Source of the DNA: Erysipelotrichaceae bacterium
GTDB taxonomy: Bacteria; Bacillota_I; Bacilli_A; Erysipelotrichales; Erysipelotrichaceae
Reading direction: 5' to 3'
Assembly (NCBI GenBank): GCA_024709285.1
Contig: JANJWY010000254.1
Location: forward strand, 1 to 6,921
Length of the DNA: 6,921 nt
A program made the position numbers and the translations under genes. Numbering within the stretch: position 1 is the stretch's first letter; the number at the start of each line of letters is the position of its first letter. The notes beneath the pieces were generated by a model that did not search any database, had not been told where the DNA came from, and saw only the letters and a program-made list of their open reading frames with translations. Of this stretch, positions 5,653 to 6,921 are shown one piece after another.

Positions 5653-6372
5653 TCATTCAAAAATCTTTGGAAAAAACATTTTTAACTTATCTGGCTGATG
5701 ATTGACGACCAAATCCATAGGGAAGTCACATTCTTCAACGATCTTCATACAATACGTGAAGTTTCCGGCATCGAAACTGATATGGGCATCCGAACCGAAA
5801 ATGACATGGGTCTGATGGCGTTTGCATGCGTCAAGCAACTGCCTTATCACACGTTTACTGTTGGATCTTGCGGAAAAGCCGTTCATGGATGAGTTGTTGA
5901 TTTCCAGAAGAACATTATGCTCTTTCGCCGCCAATGCCAAAGCATCGTAGTCCAGCGGATAGCGTTCATCATCCGGATGTCCGATGATTTGAATGCCATC
6001 GATACCCATGACTTTGATCAAGGCGTTGGTATTGGCTTCCATATCCCCAAAAGGGATGCACGGAGGATGCAAGGATGCAATCGCATACTCTGTTATGTCC
6101 AGTGTCCGCTGATCGACATCGATCGTTCCTTGATGGTCCATGATGTTGACCTCAATACCACGGATAACCCGGACTCCGTCCATGACTTTCGGTAAAATAC
6201 GCATGTTCAGAAAATGGAACAGATGGGCACCCCCCGGCATTCCCGGAGCATGATCGCTGATACCGACCATGGGCAGTCCGATATTTTTGGCATGCAAAAC
6301 GATTTCTTGCAGCGTACTGTAGGCGTGTCCGCTGGAAATTGTATGAACATGTAAATCTGCAATTGGTTTCAT
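5653..6372 (-). CDS. PHP-domain phosphatase, YcdX-like
   Basis: A 239-residue cytoplasmic metallohydrolase of the polymerase and histidinol phosphatase (PHP) superfamily. Similarity to E. coli YcdX runs along the whole length, for example HAYSTL, NMRILPKVMDGV, RGIEVNI and LEINNSS. All nine ligands of the YcdX trinuclear metal centre can be placed: His8 and His10 in DLHVHT, His16, His41 in SDHAPG, Glu74, His102, His132 in GHPDD, and Asp195 and His197 in GSDAH. A phosphoesterase activity follows from the family; the natural substrate is unknown. The start at 6372 is chosen because GGAGG (6378-6382) lies five bases upstream. An in-frame ATG thirteen codons earlier (6411) lies upstream of the likely promoter -10 box and has no good ribosome binding site. 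The gene is monocistronic and diverges from the HAD gene. Confidence 0.9.
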   Translation of the reverse strand: MKPIADLHVHTISSGHAYSTLQEIVLHAKNIGLPMVGISDHAPGMPGGAHLFHFLNMRILPKVMDGVRVIRGIEVNIMDHQGTIDVDQRTLDITEYAIASLHPPCIPFGDMEANTNALIKVMGIDGIQIIGHPDDERYPLDYDALALAAKEHNVLLEINNSSMNGFSARSNSKRVIRQLLDACKRHQTHVIFGSDAHISFDAGNFTYCMKIVEECDFPMDLVVNHQPDKLKMFFPKIFE

Positions 6373-6391
6373 AAAATCCTCCGATACGTTT

Positions 6392-6419
6392 AGTATACTA
6401 TGTTTTATCACATTTTCTA
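6392..6419 (-). promoter_or_regulatory. Probable promoter of the PHP phosphatase gene
   Basis: On the minus strand TATACT (6392-6397, five of six) lies 16 bp from TAGAAA (6414-6419, four of six). The start would be near 6385, 13 bases before the ATG. The -10 box lies in the 10-bp palindrome TAGTATACTA. The weak -35 box keeps this tentative. Confidence 0.5.
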
Positions 6420-6457
6420 CCCTTTGTATAAAAGTAATCGCTTACAAAATTCAAATG

Positions 6458-6486
6458 ATGGCAATGATTCTTTTTTATCGTATAAT
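6458..6486 (+). promoter_or_regulatory. Promoter of the HAD phosphatase gene
   Basis: A perfect -10 box TATAAT (6481-6486) is preceded after 17 bp by ATGGCA (6458-6463, four of six). The predicted start near 6493 lies directly before the ribosome binding site, so the leader would be only about 12 nt. Confidence 0.65.
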
Positions 6487-6504
6487 GAACATTGAGGTGA
6501 CGCC

Positions 6505-6921
6505 ATGAATCCGATAAAAGCCCTGTTTTTCGATGTTGACGGAACCCTGCTTGACAGCAAGTCCCATCAGGTACCAGTTTCCACCCTCGAAACATTGAAA
6601 CGATTGAAACAAAAAGGATACAGACTTGCCCTTGCCACAGGACGTAATTTCGATGCATGCAAGAAAACCGGAATCACTGAGATGATCGATTGGGACGGTT
6701 ATGTAACCAGTAACGGGCAACAGCTGTTCGATGCAGATCAGCACTGTTTTTATCATTATGTCATGGATCCAAGCGTCGTGCGGCATATTGAAAATATAGT
6801 TATTGAAGATGGTTTGAATATGCAGTTTGAAGGCCGGCCGGATTTTATGCGGTTTCCATCGGATGAAAATGTGGAAGCATCGCATGCTTTCTTTAAACTT
6901 CCGATTCCTTCCCTAGTCAAG
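6505..6921 (+). CDS. HAD-superfamily phosphatase, Cof subfamily (IIB), N-terminal part (runs off right edge)
   Basis: The first 139 codons of a haloacid dehalogenase-like hydrolase are open to the window end. Motif I is FFDVDGTLLD with nucleophile Asp10 and acid/base Asp12. Motif II is the Thr45 of LATGR. The block SNGQQL (69-74) marks the passage to the C2-type cap, as in Cof/YbiV-type sugar-phosphate and flavin-nucleotide phosphatases. Motifs III and IV, carrying the Lys and the magnesium-binding Asp pair, would lie beyond the edge. The ATG has GAGGTGA at 6494-6500. The substrate cannot be inferred, because members of this subfamily are promiscuous. It is transcribed away from the PHP phosphatase gene, and no shared pathway can be shown. 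Confidence 0.88.
   Translation, partial: MNPIKALFFDVDGTLLDSKSHQVPVSTLETLKRLKQKGYRLALATGRNFDACKKTGITEMIDWDGYVTSNGQQLFDADQHCFYHYVMDPSVVRHIENIVIEDGLNMQFEGRPDFMRFPSDENVEASHAFFKLPIPSLVK

Noticed and set aside
6373..6411. In-frame ATG at 6411 as start of the PHP phosphatase
   Set aside because: It would lie upstream of the likely -10 box, lacks a ribosome binding site and adds 13 residues before the conserved N-terminal DLHVH strand; GGAGG precedes the ATG at 6372.
6398..6885. Reverse-strand open frames opposite the HAD gene and its promoter
   Set aside because: The forward frame carries clear HAD motifs; the reverse products look like random translation.

Overview
The window looks like chromosomal DNA of a fermentative, anaerobic Bacillota (Firmicutes), perhaps a clostridial or erysipelotrichial lineage. 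The reasons are: a T-box leader read on the minus strand, near-perfect AAGGAGG/GGAGG ribosome binding sites before ATG starts, sigma-A type promoters with TTGACA-like boxes, U-rich intrinsic terminators, a Bcd/Etf flavoenzyme operon and Rex-like redox operators. G+C content looks moderate (mid-40s per cent by eye, not computed). Nothing indicates a phage, plasmid, transposon or CRISPR locus.

Left part (1-630, minus strand). The first 106 codons of an ABC transporter ATPase of the methionine-importer (MetN) type run off the left edge. In front of it lies a complete T-box riboswitch of about 270 nt. It has a Stem I with AGAGAG and AGUA/GAAC elements, a candidate AUG (Met) specifier, a CCGUUA-type Stem IIA/B segment, and an antiterminator with a UGGU bulge that competes with a 9-bp intrinsic terminator. 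A TTGACA/TATTAT promoter drives it. Uncharged tRNA-Met would therefore switch on methionine uptake. The gene-free stretch 321-845 holds this leader, its promoter, about 125 unassigned bases, and the control region of the next operon.

Central operon (756-4236, plus strand). Four tightly packed genes, with gaps of 4 to 11 nt, encode a MaoC-type (R)-specific enoyl-CoA hydratase, a butyryl-CoA dehydrogenase-like acyl-CoA dehydrogenase, and EtfB and EtfA. One promoter serves them and a strong terminator ends them. Two Rex-type inverted repeats sit in tandem at this promoter, and the second covers the -35 box. The genes read as a redox-controlled module that reduces crotonyl-CoA (or a similar 2-enoyl-CoA) to the saturated acyl-CoA. 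The EtfB sequence resembles the electron-bifurcating type, so NADH oxidation may be coupled to ferredoxin reduction. Thiolase, 3-hydroxyacyl-CoA dehydrogenase and the usual crotonase are not in the window.

Right part (4312-6921). A separately transcribed major facilitator protein of the oxalate/formate antiporter (OFA) family follows. It ends at a terminator that lies back to back with the terminator of a convergent gene for a YcdX-like PHP-domain phosphatase, which has all nine metal ligands. Divergent from that gene, over about 130 bp, starts a Cof-type HAD phosphatase cut by the right edge.

The most interesting points are the tandem Rex operators on an operon that uses a MaoC-type hydratase with Bcd-EtfBA, and the methionine T-box with its internally consistent specifier and bulge. 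No clearly unprecedented system is visible.
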